From an uncultured Micromonospora sp. (GTDB taxonomy: Bacteria > Actinomycetota > Actinomycetes > Mycobacteriales > Micromonosporaceae), in contig CALGAM010000075.1 of the NCBI GenBank assembly GCA_937951935.1, forward strand, positions 1-64,000: 64,000 bases of DNA. The letters are read 5' to 3'. Below the pieces are notes generated by a model. That model did no database searches, was not told the origin of the DNA, and saw nothing but the letters and a program-made list of their open reading frames with translations. Both the position numbers and the translations under genes were made by a program. Below, piece by piece: positions 34,417-43,956 of this stretch; the first letter of the stretch is position 1; every line of letters starts with the position of its first letter.

Positions 34417-34463
34417 CATCGGACACCCGCCACCGCAGGATGTGAGTCGCCTCGACTCAACAA
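34410..34463 (+). promoter_or_regulatory. Exporter promoter flanked by inverted half-sites
   Basis: TTGACA (34413-34418), a 17-bp spacer and CAGGAT (34436-34441) form the promoter. The half-site TTGTTGA (34410-34416) overlaps the -35 box and its inverse TCAACAA (34457-34463) lies just downstream of the start of transcription. Confidence 0.55.
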
Positions 34464-34484
34464 TGTCCGGAGGGTGTCCTCGGC

Positions 34485-35774
34485 ATGCATCCGCCACGAC
34501 CACACTCCCCACACCGGGTCAACGTCCTGCTGCTCGTCGGCATCTCGCTGCTGTCCGGGTTCGCCGGCACCGTCATGCAGGTCGTGTCCGGGGTCTGGGT
34601 ACTCGACCTCACCGGGTCCAGCAGTCTCGCCGCGCTCACCGGCACCTGCATCTTCGCCCCGACGCTGCTCGGTCCCGCCCTGGGCTCCGTCGTGGACCGC
34701 CTTCCGCGCCGCCCGTTACTCGTCGCGACCCACCTGGGCACGGCAGCCGTCGTACTCTCCCTGCTCGCCGTCCGCTCCGAGGCCGGAGCCTGGCTCATCT
34801 TCGCGGTGATGCTCGGATACGGCCTCAGCTTCGTCCTCATCGACGCCGGCGAGTCGGCCGTGCTGCCGGCGGCACTCACACCCGAGGCCCTCGGCACGAC
34901 CAACGGGCTGCGTACGAGCGCACAGGAGGGGGTCAAGCTCGTCGCGCCGGTGGTCGGCGCGGGGCTGTTCGCCTGGGGTGGTGGACACACGGTCGCCGCG
35001 CTGACCGCGGCGCTCCTGGCGGTCGCCGCCGCGCTCTACCCCCTGCTCCGGCTCAGGCACCCACCCGCCGACGCCGGTCGCGCACCACTGGGCACGGACC
35101 ACGGCCGGCACCGGATCCGGGACGGCATCCGACACCTGCGCGCCGTCGCCGAACTGCGGACCACGGTCCTGGTCGGCACGGTCGCGATCGCGATGTCCGG
35201 GCTGAGCACGGCGGGCCTCTACGCCGTCGTCGTCGACGACCTGCACCGGCCGGCCGCCTTCCTCGGTGTCCTCGCCTCCGTACAGGGCGCCGGCTCGATC
35301 CTGGGCGGGCTGGTCGTCGGCCGGCTGCTGCGGACACGGGGCACCGTCACCGTCAGCGTTCTGGGCGCGCTGCTGTTCGCGCTCGGCGTCGCCGGATACT
35401 GCGTGCCCCGGTGGCAGGTGGCCGTGGCCGGTGCCCTCGTCGTCGGACTCGGTCTCCCCTGGACGCTCGTCGCCGCCATGACGACGGTCCAGACCCGTAC
35501 CCCCCACCACATGCTCGGCCGGGTGGCGGGAACCGCGAACACCCTGCTCTTCGCCCCGGTCGCGATCGCCACCCCGGCCGGGGCGGCGATGGTCCTGCTC
35601 GACGACCGGCTGCCACTGGTTGTCGCGGCGGTGTGCTGCGTCGCCGCCGCGCTCGTCGCGATCCGCCTGCTGCGCCGCACAGCCGGCGACGACAGCCCTG
35701 TCGACCAGCCCGGTCCGGCCGGCGCGCCGGAGGCGGAGCCACCGGCGGAACGGGTGGACCATCCGGTCGGGTGA
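34485..35774 (+). CDS. MFS transporter, drug-exporter-like
   Basis: A 429-residue major-facilitator protein with about 12 membrane helices and the central loop near 190-215. It begins with a short cytoplasmic tail, then LLLVGISLLSGFAGTVMQVV. The loop between helices 2 and 3 reads GSVVDRLPRRPLLVATHLG, a version of the MFS motif A (GxxxDRxGRR), which indicates proton-driven transport. The tail (after about 395) is acidic and Pro-rich. It lies 68 bp after the HTH regulator and shares its palindromic half-sites, so it is probably an inducible exporter. Substrate unknown. Confidence 0.88.
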   Translation: MHPPRPHSPHRVNVLLLVGISLLSGFAGTVMQVVSGVWVLDLTGSSSLAALTGTCIFAPTLLGPALGSVVDRLPRRPLLVATHLGTAAVVLSLLAVRSEAGAWLIFAVMLGYGLSFVLIDAGESAVLPAALTPEALGTTNGLRTSAQEGVKLVAPVVGAGLFAWGGGHTVAALTAALLAVAAALYPLLRLRHPPADAGRAPLGTDHGRHRIRDGIRHLRAVAELRTTVLVGTVAIAMSGLSTAGLYAVVVDDLHRPAAFLGVLASVQGAGSILGGLVVGRLLRTRGTVTVSVLGALLFALGVAGYCVPRWQVAVAGALVVGLGLPWTLVAAMTTVQTRTPHHMLGRVAGTANTLLFAPVAIATPAGAAMVLLDDRLPLVVAAVCCVAAALVAIRLLRRTAGDDSPVDQPGPAGAPEAEPPAERVDHPVG

Positions 35775-35889
35775 ACCCGCACGGGTCGCCGTCGCGAGCC
35801 GGTCCGAGGCGCCGGCGTCCGCACCGACGGACGCAGCCACAGACCGGCTCGCCGACGCCCCACCCGTCCCCTCCCGCGGGGACAGCGGG

Positions 35890-36024
35890 TCACGCGGACA
35901 CGGCGAAGATGCCGGCCACCCCGAGGACGACCATCACCAGTACCGCGACCAGAGCGCCTCGCTCGCTCTCGACCGCCGCCGGCTCCGACAGGTCCCGCTC
36001 GACGTCCGAGATGTCGCCGGACAT
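35890..36024 (-). CDS. Small single-helix membrane protein (44 aa)
   Basis: A 44-codon frame: an acidic, polar first half (SGDISDVERDLSEPAAVESE), then one membrane helix (about 23-43, GALVAVLVMVVLGVAGIFAV). The ATG at 36024 has a strong GGGGAGGA ribosome site at correct spacing. Its negatively charged N-terminus with a single C-terminal helix suggests a tail-anchored small protein. It overlaps no other gene. Function unknown; the case rests on the ribosome site and composition. Confidence 0.6.
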   Translation of the reverse strand: MSGDISDVERDLSEPAAVESERGALVAVLVMVVLGVAGIFAVSA

Positions 36025-36340
36025 GTGTCCTCCCCCTGGTCGTCACCGTTCGGTCCTGGGCGCACGGCCGACCGCCGGTCGGTCCGGACCCCGGCCGGTG
36101 GTGGCCCCGTCCACACCGACGGCCGGCCGCCTCGCCGGGCCCGCCCCGACCCCTGCCGGCAGGCCCACGACAGCGAATTGCCCGTCCCGGGCCGCCAGAA
36201 ACCCGAAGGGCGACACGGTTTCCGGGTAACATGCCGCGGCTTCGCGGACTCACCGGCACCTCGCCGGCCACCATCCCGATCCCACCCAAACCGGACACCG
36301 CCGGTAAGACCACACCAGGCGCACGTCCGGCCGTCCCGAC
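36025..36340. other. Intergenic stretch, no gene seen
   Basis: Contains the ribosome site of the 44-residue gene at its left end and a short 5-bp inverted repeat near 36252-36266 that might end the minus-strand nucleotidyltransferase transcript. I see nothing else. Confidence 0.4.
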
Positions 36341-37006
36341 TCAGGCCGCCGGAGGGGGCACGTCCAGGTCCGTGTCGTCGGCAACGTCGTCGCAGCGTAC
36401 GACCCGTACCTGTGCGGCGTGCCGCCGCAGGTAGTCCCGGGCGCCGACGTCACCGGTGGCGGACGCCGCGACCCCGGGCCAGTGGTCGCGGCCGAGCAGC
36501 ACGGGGTGGCCACGCCGGGCACCGTAGCCGGCGACGGCCAGCGTCTCCGGTCCGGCGTGGACGACCAGCCGGCGGACCGCCTCGGCGGTGATGCCCGGCA
36601 TGTCGACAAGGAGCACGACCGCGGCCACGACGGCCGTCTCGGCCAGGGCCGCCAGGCCGGCCCGCAGCGAGGAACCCATCCCGGTCGGCCAGTCGGGGTT
36701 CTCCAGGGGTACGGCGTCGCCGAGGTCGGCGTGGGCCCGGACACGGGCCGCGTCCGCTCCCAGGACCGCGACGACCGGCCGGCAACCGGCGTCCCGGGCC
36801 GTCCCCACCGCTCGTTCTACGAGGAGGCGGCCGTCGTCGAGCCGGACGAGCGCCTTCGGCCTCCCGTACCGGCGCCCGGCTCCGGCGGCCAGCACCAGTC
36901 CGGCGACCCGGGGACCCGGCTGCGGCGGCAGAGGCGGGGAGATGGCGGCCTCCAGGGTGAGGGACGACGAGGCGTCCGCGTTCGTCGGCTTCTCTCCAGT
37001 GACCAC
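36341..37006 (-). CDS. MobA/MocA-like nucleotidyltransferase
   Basis: A 221-residue nucleotidyltransferase. The NTP-binding signature [18 protein letters not shown] (about 37-54) and the metal-site region VVLLVDMPG (about 132-140) match the molybdopterin cytidylyl/guanylyl transferases (MocA/MobA), which finish the molybdenum cofactor of dehydrogenases. The sequence after the second motif (ITAEAVRRLVV, then GHPVLLGRDHWP) is closer to MocA-type. No molybdoenzyme genes lie nearby, so the assignment to molybdenum cofactor is by family only. The GTG at 37006 has TATAAG just upstream. Confidence 0.8.
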   Translation of the reverse strand: MVTGEKPTNADASSSLTLEAAISPPLPPQPGPRVAGLVLAAGAGRRYGRPKALVRLDDGRLLVERAVGTARDAGCRPVVAVLGADAARVRAHADLGDAVPLENPDWPTGMGSSLRAGLAALAETAVVAAVVLLVDMPGITAEAVRRLVVHAGPETLAVAGYGARRGHPVLLGRDHWPGVAASATGDVGARDYLRRHAAQVRVVRCDDVADDTDLDVPPPAA

Positions 37007-37086
37007 TTCTTATACACCACGGCGCCACGCACGGTCTCCTCGCACGGGCCTGCGGGCGTCGCACCGGGCGGTGCGACACTGGGCCG

Positions 37087-39627
37087 GTGCCGCCGCTGCT
37101 CGATCCCCTGCCCGACCTTCCGGTCCGGTACGCGCTCGTGGAGCTGTCGGAGGCGGTACGCGACCGTGGGACCGCCGTCCTGGTCGCGCCGCCCGGGACC
37201 GGCAAGACCACCCTGGTTCCGCTGGCGCTGGCCGACCAGGTCGACGGGCGGGTCGTGATCGCCCAGCCGCGCCGGGTCGCGGTCCGCGCCGCCGCCCGGC
37301 GGATGGCGGAGCTGCTCGGCGAACGCGTCGGCGAGACCGTCGGGTACGCCGTCCGCGGCGAACGCCGGGCCGGGCCGCGCACCCGGATCGAGGTGGTCAC
37401 CACCGGCCTGCTCGTCCAACGGCTGCAGCACGATCCGGAACTGGCCGGCACCGGTGCGGTCGTGCTCGACGAGTGCCACGAACGGCAGCTCGACTCCGAC
37501 CTCGCACTGGCGTTCGGCGTCGAGGTACGGTCCACGCTCCGCCCCGACCTGTGTCTGCTGGCGATGTCCGCCACCGCCCGACAGGAGCGGCTCGCCGCGG
37601 TCCTCGCCGGGACGGACGGACTGCCGGCGCCGGTGGTGCAGAGCGCCGCGGGGCGGGCGTATCCGGTGGAGGTCGTCTGGGTGCCCCCGCCGCGACCGGT
37701 GGATCCACCGCACGGGCTGCGCGTCGACCCCCGGCTGCTGGACCACGTGGCGGCCACGGTCCGGCGTGCCCTCGCCGAGCAGGACGGTGACGTGCTGGTC
37801 TTCCTACCCGGGGCGGGTGAGATCGCCGCGGTCGTCGAGCGGCTGGCCGACGCGCGCGGCGCGGTCGACGTGGTGACGCTGCACGGACGACAGTCCGGGG
37901 GCGAACAGGACGCGGTGCTGCGACCCGCGGCGGGCCGGCGTCGGGTGGTCCTCGCCACCGCCGTCGCCGAGACCAGCCTGACCGTGCCCGGGGTGCGGGC
38001 GGTGGTCGACGCCGGGCTGAGCCGGGTGGCACGGATGGATCTGGCCCGCGGACTGGGCGGCCTGGTCACGGTGCCGGTGTCCCGGTCGGCGGCCGAGCAG
38101 CGCGCCGGGCGCGCCGGGCGCCAGGGGCCGGGTCGGGTCTACCGGTGCTGGTCGGAACACGACCACGAGCGCCTGCCGGCACACCCGGAGCCGGAGATCG
38201 CGGTTGCCGACCTCACCGGCTTCGCCCTGCAGCTCGCCTGTTGGGGTGACCCGGACGGGGCGAGCCTCGCGCTGCCGGACCCGCCGCCGCCCGCCGCGAT
38301 GCGGGCCGCCCGGACCACCCTGGAGGCGCTCGGCGCCGTCGGTCCCGACGGACGCGCCACCCGGCGGGGCCGGGCCATGGCCGCCACCGGCACGCATCCC
38401 CGGCTGGCCCGGGCGCTGCTGGACGGGGCCGGCAGGCTGGGATCGCGACGGGCCGCCGAGGTGGTGGCGGTGCTGGCCGAGGCCCCGGCGGGTGGCGACG
38501 ACCTGGTGGCCACCTGGCGACGGCTGCGGTCGGGTACCGACGCCGCCAGCGTCCGCTGGCGGTCCGAGGCACTCCGACTGCGCGCCGTCCTCGACGAGTC
38601 GGGCGGCGCGGGCCGGGCCGGCGGCGGGGACGGGGAGGCGACGGGTCTGCCGGACGACCTGGCCGCCGGGCTGCTGGTCGGGTTGGCCTTTCCGGAGCGG
38701 CTGGCCCGGGTGCGTCAGTCGGGCGCGACGACGTACCTGATGGCGGGCGGCACGGCCGCGGAGCTGGCGCCCGACTCGGCGCTGCGGGGCGCGCGGTGGC
38801 TGGCGATCGCGGTCGCGGACCGCGCACCGGGTCGAGCCGGCGCGGTGATCCGACAGGCGGCGGTCGTGGACGAGGCGACCGCCCGGGAGGCGGGGGCCGC
38901 GCTGCTCCGGCAGGACCAGGAGATCGCCTGGTCCGGCGGGGACGTCGTGGCCCGCGAGGTGACCCGGCTCGGCGCCATCGTCCTGCTGGACCGCCCGCTG
39001 CGCCGGCCCGACCCGGCCGCGGTCACCGCCGCACTGCTCGACGGGCTCCGCCAGGAGGGCCTCTCCCTGTTGTCCTGGACCCCGGCCGCCCGGTCGCTGC
39101 GGGACCGGCTCGCGTTCTGCCGGTACGCGCTCGGCCCGCCGTGGCCCGACGTGAGCGACGCGGCGCTGCTGTCCGGGGCGGAGGAGTGGCTGGGCCCCGA
39201 ACTGGCCACCGCCTCCCGGCGCGCCGACCTCGCCCGGATCGACGTCGTGGCGGCGTTGCGCCGGCTCGTGCCCTGGGCCCAGGCCGCCCGGCTGGACGAG
39301 GTGGCGCCGGAACGGCTCACGGTACCGAGTGGCTCGCGGCTCCGGGTGGACTACCGCGACCCGGCGTCGCCCGTGCTGGCCGTGCGGCTGCAGGAGGCCT
39401 TCGGCTGGCGGGAGGTGCCGCGGATCGCCGACGGACGGGTGCCGGTCCTGCTGCACCTGCTCTCCCCCGCCGGCCGGCCGGTGGCGGTGACCCGGGATCT
39501 CGCCTCCTTCTGGCGGACCGGGTATCCGCAGGTCCGCGCCGAGTTGCGGGGACGCTACCCCCGTCACCCGTGGCCGGCGGACCCCACGGAGGCGGTGCCC
39601 ACCCGTCAGGTCCGGCCCCGCCGCTGA
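37087..39627 (+). CDS. hrpB: ATP-dependent helicase HrpB
   Basis: An 846-residue DEAH-type RNA/DNA helicase. Motif I PPGTGKTTLVP (about 36-46), motif II DECH in LDECHERQL (about 128-136), motif III SATAR, the motif V region [12 protein letters not shown] and motif VI QRAGRAGRQGPG are all intact. The C-terminal half (after about 560) has the HrpB-specific region ending in a Pro/Arg tail. It has no obvious operon partner; it is divergent from the nucleotidyltransferase. The biological role of HrpB in actinobacteria is unclear. Confidence 0.92.
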   Translation: MPPLLDPLPDLPVRYALVELSEAVRDRGTAVLVAPPGTGKTTLVPLALADQVDGRVVIAQPRRVAVRAAARRMAELLGERVGETVGYAVRGERRAGPRTRIEVVTTGLLVQRLQHDPELAGTGAVVLDECHERQLDSDLALAFGVEVRSTLRPDLCLLAMSATARQERLAAVLAGTDGLPAPVVQSAAGRAYPVEVVWVPPPRPVDPPHGLRVDPRLLDHVAATVRRALAEQDGDVLVFLPGAGEIAAVVERLADARGAVDVVTLHGRQSGGEQDAVLRPAAGRRRVVLATAVAETSLTVPGVRAVVDAGLSRVARMDLARGLGGLVTVPVSRSAAEQRAGRAGRQGPGRVYRCWSEHDHERLPAHPEPEIAVADLTGFALQLACWGDPDGASLALPDPPPPAAMRAARTTLEALGAVGPDGRATRRGRAMAATGTHPRLARALLDGAGRLGSRRAAEVVAVLAEAPAGGDDLVATWRRLRSGTDAASVRWRSEALRLRAVLDESGGAGRAGGGDGEATGLPDDLAAGLLVGLAFPERLARVRQSGATTYLMAGGTAAELAPDSALRGARWLAIAVADRAPGRAGAVIRQAAVVDEATAREAGAALLRQDQEIAWSGGDVVAREVTRLGAIVLLDRPLRRPDPAAVTAALLDGLRQEGLSLLSWTPAARSLRDRLAFCRYALGPPWPDVSDAALLSGAEEWLGPELATASRRADLARIDVVAALRRLVPWAQAARLDEVAPERLTVPSGSRLRVDYRDPASPVLAVRLQEAFGWREVPRIADGRVPVLLHLLSPAGRPVAVTRDLASFWRTGYPQVRAELRGRYPRHPWPADPTEAVPTRQVRPRR

Positions 39628-39654
39628 CCGCGGTCGGCCGGCCGGTGCGGGCCG

Positions 39655-40380
39655 TCAGCCGTGGACGAGGTCGGCGATCACGACGGTGATGTTGTCCGGT
39701 CCACCGGCGCGAAGGGCCAGGTCGACCAGCCGCTGGGTGCAGGCCGCCGGATCGGCGTGTCCGAGCAGTGTCTCCGCGATCGCCTCGGCGGGGACCACGT
39801 TGGACAACCCGTCGCTGCAGAGCAGCCAGCGGTCGCCCTCCCGGGGCACGAGTGTGGTGTAGGCGGGGGTGAGGGGTTCCCCCTGCAGCGCCCGGGTGAC
39901 GACGGCACGCCGGGGGTGGTGCTGTGCCTCCTCCGCGCTGATGACCCCCTCGTCGACGAGCAGCTGTACGAAGGTGTCGTCCCGGGTCAACTGCGTCATC
40001 GTGCCACCGCGGAGCAGGTAGGCGCGGGAGTCGCCGACGTGGGCCAACGCGAGACAGCCTCCGGTCCGGGCGAGCAGGAGCGCGGTGAGGGTGGTACCCA
40101 TGCCCTGTCGCTCGGGATCCTGGGCGATCGCGGACCGGATGCCGGCGTTGGCCGCGTCGACCGCGTCCTGCAGGACGCCGACCAGGTTCTCCTCGGCGGT
40201 CTCCACGTCCAGTGGCCGCATCGCCTCGATGGCGATCCGGCTGGCCAGGTCACCGGCGGCCATCCCACCCATGCCGTCGGCCACGGCGAGCAACCAGGGA
40301 CCGGCGTGGACGGAGTCCTGGTTCGCCCCCCGGATCAGACCGCGGTGGCTCATCGCCACGGATCGCAGCTTCAGGCTCAT
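39655..40380 (-). CDS. PP2C-family Ser/Thr protein phosphatase
   Basis: A 241-residue single-domain PP2C (PstP-like catalytic domain). Metal-binding and catalytic motifs are all present: RGLIRGANQDS (about 14-24), VADGMGGMAAGD, GMGTTLTALLL, LAHVGDSRAYLLRGG, LCSDGLSN and GGPDNITVVIAD. It has no membrane segment, unlike mycobacterial PstP, so it is cytosolic. It would dephosphorylate proteins modified by Ser/Thr kinases; no kinase gene lies in the window. The start is within 1 bp of a palindrome that holds a CAGGCT box at leaderless spacing. Its long upstream frame is the shadow of the GH9 gene. Confidence 0.92.
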   Translation of the reverse strand: MSLKLRSVAMSHRGLIRGANQDSVHAGPWLLAVADGMGGMAAGDLASRIAIEAMRPLDVETAEENLVGVLQDAVDAANAGIRSAIAQDPERQGMGTTLTALLLARTGGCLALAHVGDSRAYLLRGGTMTQLTRDDTFVQLLVDEGVISAEEAQHHPRRAVVTRALQGEPLTPAYTTLVPREGDRWLLCSDGLSNVVPAEAIAETLLGHADPAACTQRLVDLALRAGGPDNITVVIADLVHG

Positions 40381-40395
40381 GGCAGGCAGCCTGCC
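40381..40395 (-). promoter_or_regulatory. 15-bp palindrome containing the PP2C -10 box
   Basis: GGCAGGCTGCCTGCC (minus strand) is a perfect 7-bp inverted repeat with one central base, touching the ATG. It contains CAGGCT, the probable leaderless -10 box, so a binding protein or a start-site hairpin could control this gene. Confidence 0.45.
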
Positions 40396-40551
40396 AAAAA
40401 GATGGCCAAAATGCTCGTAGTAGATCACCGACTGGCCGGACCGGAGCAGAATTTTACCCCGGGTCACGACGGGGGCTGCGGTCCGCGGCAGGCCCACCAG
40501 CCGCTTCGCCCGGCGTCGCCGTCCGGTCACCACACCATTCAGTCCAGTCGA

Positions 40552-40604
40552 TTGACACGCCGGTAATGGGCTGGCAACATCGGAGCGGGCTGGGAGCGCT
40601 CCCA
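40552..40604 (+). promoter_or_regulatory. GH9 cellulase promoter with exact CebR operator
   Basis: TTGACA (40552-40557), a 17-bp spacer and CAACAT (40575-40580) form the promoter. The exact 14-bp palindrome TGGGAGCGCTCCCA (40591-40604) begins some 4 bp after the expected start of transcription. This is the consensus operator of CebR, the LacI-family repressor of streptomycete cellulose and cellobiose genes, and matches the layout before the GH6 gene. The leader to the GTG is about 220 nt; the rest of the gap 40381-40551 holds only the PP2C start region. Confidence 0.8.
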
Positions 40605-40806
40605 ACGGGCGGTGCCGGGACCGGACCGGTCGGCTCACCCCGCGCGCCGCGCCCACGCCCCGCACACCACGGCAGTACCCACGACACCCGCACACCGCCC
40701 GACCCCGAACGAGCCGACCACCGACACCCGACCACGAGCCCGGACGGCCGCCCCGCGCAGCGCGCCGACCGGGCGTCTGGCATACCTCGACCGGAAGGAC
40801 TCGCCT

Positions 40807-43800
40807 GTGCCGCGACCCCGCCACCGTCACCGCCATCCCGGGCCCCGCCGGCCCCTCACCCTGCTCGCCGCGACCGCGCTCCTGCTCGGCGGCGGCACCG
40901 CCGCGTACGCCGCACCGGCGGAGCCACACGCGAGCACCGAGCACATCGTGAACGGCACCTTCACCGACGGCACCGACCCGTGGTGGTCGACCGACAACGT
41001 CACGCTCTCGGTCGTCGACGGCCAGCTCTGCGCCGCCGTGCCGGGCGGACTGGCCAACCCGTGGGACGCCAGCATCGGGCACAACGGCATCCCACTCGTC
41101 ACCGGCGCCAGCTACGCCCTGCGGTTCCGCGCCTCGGCCGACGCCCCGGTCACCGTCCAGGCCAACGTGCAGCTGAACGAGGCGCCGTACACCACCGTCC
41201 TCTCCCGAGCGGTGACACTCGACGCCCAGGCCGAGGAGTTCTCGTACGAGTTCACCGGCACCCTCGACTCGACCAACGGAACCCTCACCTTCCAGCTCGG
41301 CGGCCCCGCCGAGGGGTACACGTTCTGCCTGGACGACGTCTCGCTGACCAGCGACGCCTCGACCGACCCGCCGGGCGGTGCGGAGCAGATCCGCAACGGT
41401 GACTTCAGCAACGGCACCGCCGGCTGGTACTCCTACGGCACCACCGCCAGCGGTGTCGTCGACGGCCGGCTCTGCTCGGAGGTACCGGGCGGGCTGGCGA
41501 ACCCGTGGGACGCCGGGGTCGGGCAGAACGACATCCCGCTGATCGCCGGGGAGACGTACGTCCTCTCCTTCGACGCCTCGGCCGAACCGGGCGCGACGGT
41601 CCGGGTCACGGTGCAGCTGGGCAACGAGCCGTACACGTCGTACTTCGTCGAGGACCTGGCGCTGACCGGCGAGGTCCAGCACGTCGAGCGGACCTTCACC
41701 GCCACCGAGGACACCGACCGCGCCCAGGTCGCCTTCCAGCTGGGCGGCTCCGCCGAGGCGTACACGTTCTGCCTCGACAACGTCTCGCTGCTCGGCGGTG
41801 AGGAGGAGCCGCCGTACGTGCCGGACACCGGCCCCCGGGTCCGGGTCAACCAGGTCGGCTACCTGCCGGACGGTCCGAAGAACGCCACCATCGTCACCGA
41901 CGCCACCGAGCCGGTGGCCTGGGAGCTGAGGTCGGCCGACGGTGCCGTGGTGGCCAGCGGCCAGACCACCCCGCGCGGCGTCGACCCCGCCTCGGCGCAG
42001 AACGTCCACACCGTGGACTTCTCCTCCGTGCGCACCCCGGGCACCGGCTACACGCTGAGCGCCGACGGGGACACCAGCTACCCGTTCGACATCTCCGCCG
42101 ACGTCTGGACGCAACTGCGGTCCGACGCGCTGCAGTTCTTCTACATCCAGCGCAGCGGTATCGCCATCGACGGCGACCTGGTCGGTGCCGAGTACGCCCG
42201 CCCGGCCGGCCACGTCGGGGTGGCGCCGAACCAGGGTGACACCGACGTGCCGTGCCAGCCCGGGGTCTGCGACTACCGGCTCGACGTCCGCGGCGGCTGG
42301 TACGACGCCGGCGACCACGGCAAGTACGTCGTCAACGGCGGCATCGCCACCTACCAGCTGCTGAGCGCCTTCGAGCGGACCAAGACCGCGCCCAGCGCCG
42401 GCGGCGGCGCGGCGCTCGGCGACAGCACCCTGCGGGTGCCGGAGCGCGGCAACGGCGTGCCGGACATCCTCGACGAGGCGCGCTGGGAACTGGAGTTCCT
42501 GCTCCGGATGCAGGTCCCGGCCGGCAAGCCGCTGGCCGGAATGGCCCACCACAAGATCCACGACCGGAACTGGACCGGGCTGCCGCTGCAGCCCGAGGAC
42601 GACCCGGAGCCGCGCGAGCTGCATCCGCCGTCGACCGCCGCCACGCTCAACCTGGCCGCCACCGCCGCCCAGTGCGCCCGGCTCTACGCCCCGTACGACG
42701 CCGCCTTCGCCGACCGCTGCCGGACGGCGGCCATCACCGCGTACGCGGCGGCCAAGGCGAACCCGACCCGGTACGCCGACCCCAACGACGGCAACGGTGG
42801 CGGTTCGTACAGCGACAACGACGTCAGCGACGAGTTCTACTGGGCCGCCGCCGAGCTGTACCTGACCACTGGTGAGGCGTCCTACCTGGCCGACCTGACC
42901 GCGTCGCCGCACCACACCGGGGACGTCTTCGCGCCGACCGGCTTCGGCTGGGCCAACACGGCGGCACTGGGCCGGCTCGACCTGGCCACCGTGCCGAGCA
43001 ACCTGCCGGACGCCGAACGGCAGCGGATCCGGGCCTCGGTGGTCGCCGCCGCCGACGCCTACCTGGCGACGCTGCGCGGACAGGCGTACGGGCTGCCGAT
43101 GCCGGGGCACGCCGGTGCCTACTTCTGGGGCGCCAACAGCAACATCATCAACAACGCGGTGGTCCTCGCCACCGCGTACGACCTGACCGGCGAGCTGAAG
43201 TACCGGGACGGCGCGATCCAGTCGGTGGACTACATCTTCGGCCGCAACGCGCTCAACCAGTCCTACGTCACCGGCTGGGGTGAGAAGGCCTCCCGCAACC
43301 AGCACAGCCGGATCTACGGCAACCAGTACGACCCCTCGCTGCCCAACCCGCCGGCCGGCTCGCTCGCCGGGGGCGCGAACGCCAGCCTCGACGACCCGTT
43401 CGCCAAGCAGCTCCTCGACGGCTGCGCCCCGATGTTCTGCTACGTCGACGACATCGCCTCGTACGCGACCAACGAGGTGGCGATCAACTGGAACTCGGCG
43501 CTGGCCTGGATCGCCTCCTTCCTCGCCGACCAGGGCGCGGCCCAGCCGGCCGAGCCGAGCTGCCGGGTGACGTACACCAACTACGGCACCTGGACCGGCG
43601 GCACCGGCTTCACCGGGCAGGTGACGATCACCAACACCGGCTCCACGCCGATCACCGGCTGGACCCTGCGGTTCGCCTTCGTCGGGGACCAGAAGGTACG
43701 GGAGGCGTGGATGGCCAGGGTCAGCCAGTCGGGCGCCACGGTGACCGCGACGAACGAGTCGTACAACTCGCGGATCGAACCGGGTGCGAGCGTGATGTTC

Positions 43801-43878
43801 GGGTTCAACGCCACCACGGCCGGCGGCGCGAACCCCGATCCCGGGCTGTTCTTCCTGAACGGGGCAGCCTGCCGCTGA
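40807..43878 (+). CDS. Secreted modular endoglucanase, CBM4-CBM4-Ig-GH9-CBM2
   Basis: A 1023-residue exported cellulase. Domains in order: signal peptide (to about 36, AYA), two tandem CenC-type CBM4/9 modules (about 47-185 and 194-330, each ending in TFCLDDVSL or TFCLDNVSL), an Ig-like domain (about 344-428, [13 protein letters not shown]), a family 9 catalytic domain (about 432-908) and a C-terminal CBM2 (about 919-1023). Catalytic residues are visible: Asp in [10 protein letters not shown] and Glu in NEVAINWNS (about 890). The layout equals Cellulomonas CenC-like enzymes, inverting endo-acting cellulases. The GTG start is preceded by GGAAGGA. A long strong hairpin follows the stop. Confidence 0.95.
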   Translation: MPRPRHRHRHPGPRRPLTLLAATALLLGGGTAAYAAPAEPHASTEHIVNGTFTDGTDPWWSTDNVTLSVVDGQLCAAVPGGLANPWDASIGHNGIPLVTGASYALRFRASADAPVTVQANVQLNEAPYTTVLSRAVTLDAQAEEFSYEFTGTLDSTNGTLTFQLGGPAEGYTFCLDDVSLTSDASTDPPGGAEQIRNGDFSNGTAGWYSYGTTASGVVDGRLCSEVPGGLANPWDAGVGQNDIPLIAGETYVLSFDASAEPGATVRVTVQLGNEPYTSYFVEDLALTGEVQHVERTFTATEDTDRAQVAFQLGGSAEAYTFCLDNVSLLGGEEEPPYVPDTGPRVRVNQVGYLPDGPKNATIVTDATEPVAWELRSADGAVVASGQTTPRGVDPASAQNVHTVDFSSVRTPGTGYTLSADGDTSYPFDISADVWTQLRSDALQFFYIQRSGIAIDGDLVGAEYARPAGHVGVAPNQGDTDVPCQPGVCDYRLDVRGGWYDAGDHGKYVVNGGIATYQLLSAFERTKTAPSAGGGAALGDSTLRVPERGNGVPDILDEARWELEFLLRMQVPAGKPLAGMAHHKIHDRNWTGLPLQPEDDPEPRELHPPSTAATLNLAATAAQCARLYAPYDAAFADRCRTAAITAYAAAKANPTRYADPNDGNGGGSYSDNDVSDEFYWAAAELYLTTGEASYLADLTASPHHTGDVFAPTGFGWANTAALGRLDLATVPSNLPDAERQRIRASVVAAADAYLATLRGQAYGLPMPGHAGAYFWGANSNIINNAVVLATAYDLTGELKYRDGAIQSVDYIFGRNALNQSYVTGWGEKASRNQHSRIYGNQYDPSLPNPPAGSLAGGANASLDDPFAKQLLDGCAPMFCYVDDIASYATNEVAINWNSALAWIASFLADQGAAQPAEPSCRVTYTNYGTWTGGTGFTGQVTITNTGSTPITGWTLRFAFVGDQKVREAWMARVSQSGATVTATNESYNSRIEPGASVMFGFNATTAGGANPDPGLFFLNGAACR

Positions 43879-43900
43879 CCTCTGGGTACGCAGAGGGTCC

Positions 43901-43932
43901 GGGCCGGGCGTGGCGGGTGCCACGCCCGGCCC
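43901..43932. terminator. Strong bidirectional hairpin
   Basis: Perfect 14-bp arms at 43901-43914 and 43919-43932 with a 4-nt loop, placed between the converging GH9 and dehydrogenase genes. Confidence 0.85.
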
Positions 43933-43956
43933 CACCCGTTCGACGGGTGGGCGCCC

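Noticed and set aside
36231..36434. 67-codon plus frame after a TAACAT box
   Set aside because: Starts inside the box itself and runs antisense into the nucleotidyltransferase; translation looks random.
40381..43935. Minus-strand extension of the PP2C gene opposite the GH9 cellulase
   Set aside because: The PP2C domain is complete from 40380; the upstream part is low-complexity Val/Gly/Arg shadow of the cellulase and would span a promoter.
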